A DNA stretch of 35,611 bases from a virus. The stretch is from positions 1 through 35,611 of IMG/VR virus record IMGVR_UViG_3300044591_000895, one strand, 5' to 3'. Of this stretch, positions 35,393 to 35,611 are shown piece after piece (the stretch's first letter is position 1; every line of letters starts with the position of its first letter). Below the pieces are notes generated by a model that was given only the letters and a program-made list of their open reading frames with translations, was not told the origin of the DNA and searched no databases. The position numbers were made by a program, and so were the translations under genes.

Positions 35393-35611
35393 TCATTTTA
35401 TATTAACTGGAATTCCTTGTCCTTCAGGAAGCCATACCTGCTGCTGAAGTTCCACTGGTGGCAGTTCTTCTTTTGCTGCAGGCAATCCTTGTTGTCCAGG
35501 AAGTTGTTTATCTACAGTTGAAGTTACTGTAATCACTTGGTCCATAATAAACTTTTGTTTTCTGTATGCTCTTTTGTGTGGGTCAAACTGGACCATCATA
35601 AGTGCATCAGA
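35393..35611 (-). CDS. Partial gene, paralogue of the 110-aa protein at 6278
   Basis: The frame is open through the right edge of the window, so the N-terminus is missing; the ATG at 35599 is internal. Readable residues start SDALMMVQFDPHKRAYRKQK and end LPEGQGIPVNIK. Both ends align with the gene at 6278-6610 (EDALMMVSFDPQNRTYTRNK, LPEDQRIPVNTK), while the middle, rich in Gln, Pro and Leu, has diverged. Function unknown. Confidence 0.8.
   Translation of the reverse strand, partial: SDALMMVQFDPHKRAYRKQKFIMDQVITVTSTVDKQLPGQQGLPAAKEELPPVELQQQVWLPEGQGIPVNIK

Noticed and set aside
1-35611. Photosystem or carbon-metabolism genes common in cyanophages (psbA, hli, talC and the like)
   Set aside because: I looked for their typical motifs and found none in the window.

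Overview
The window looks like part of the genome of a marine T4-like cyanophage (a myovirus of Synechococcus or Prochlorococcus). It has the hallmark accessory genes phoH, thyX, speD and glutaredoxin, T4-type late promoter boxes, and a very long run of tail-fibre and adhesin genes. Every gene I can support is on the minus strand, so transcription runs from high to low coordinates. The assignment rests on gene content and protein motifs; no database search was possible.

Right to left: positions 35611-32473 hold a partial gene, three small structural proteins, a 2OG-Fe(II) oxygenase and a glycine-rich fibre protein. Positions 32444-30422 hold three conserved phage proteins and another oxygenase. 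Positions 30367-23604 carry two large fibres, one of 799 aa and one of 1356 aa. The larger has collagen-like Gly-X-Gln blocks and a self-cleaving S74 chaperone. Positions 23585-20070 carry a GH130-like propeller protein, a TPR-FkbM methyltransferase and two structural proteins. Positions 20070-16139 carry a 500-aa collagen-like protein, a GT32 glycosyltransferase, a sulfotransferase and a fossil of a PKHD hydroxylase. Positions 16142-6743 alternate oxygenases with short fibres and three glycine-rich adhesins that share near-identical DNA blocks. Positions 6719-1 form a compact block of small overlapping early-type genes: glutaredoxin, a DUF6433-like protein, speD, thyX, an HNH endonuclease, phoH and a RecB/Cas4-like nuclease.

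Two promoter classes can be read directly. Eighteen ATAAATA or CTAAATA boxes lie mostly 12-27 nt upstream of structural genes and look like phage late promoters. Six host sigma-70-type promoters, all with exactly 17-nt spacers and TATAAT, lie in the small-gene block and also inside the fibre region, in front of the oxygenase pair at 10237-8883 and the sulfotransferase/oxygenase pair at 16960-15564. Two intrinsic terminators are nested inside promoters.

The most interesting hypothesis is that the fibre region encodes repetitive glycine- and proline-rich adhesins together with a dispersed set of modifying enzymes: five 2OG-Fe(II) oxygenases, a sulfotransferase, a glycosyltransferase and a methyltransferase. 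Some of these enzymes appear to be expressed on the early programme. They may decorate the fibres or alter host surface or metabolism. Ten features were missed or mis-started by a simple ATG/60-codon rule and are corrected here, including five short genes, two genes with TTG starts and one with a GTG start.
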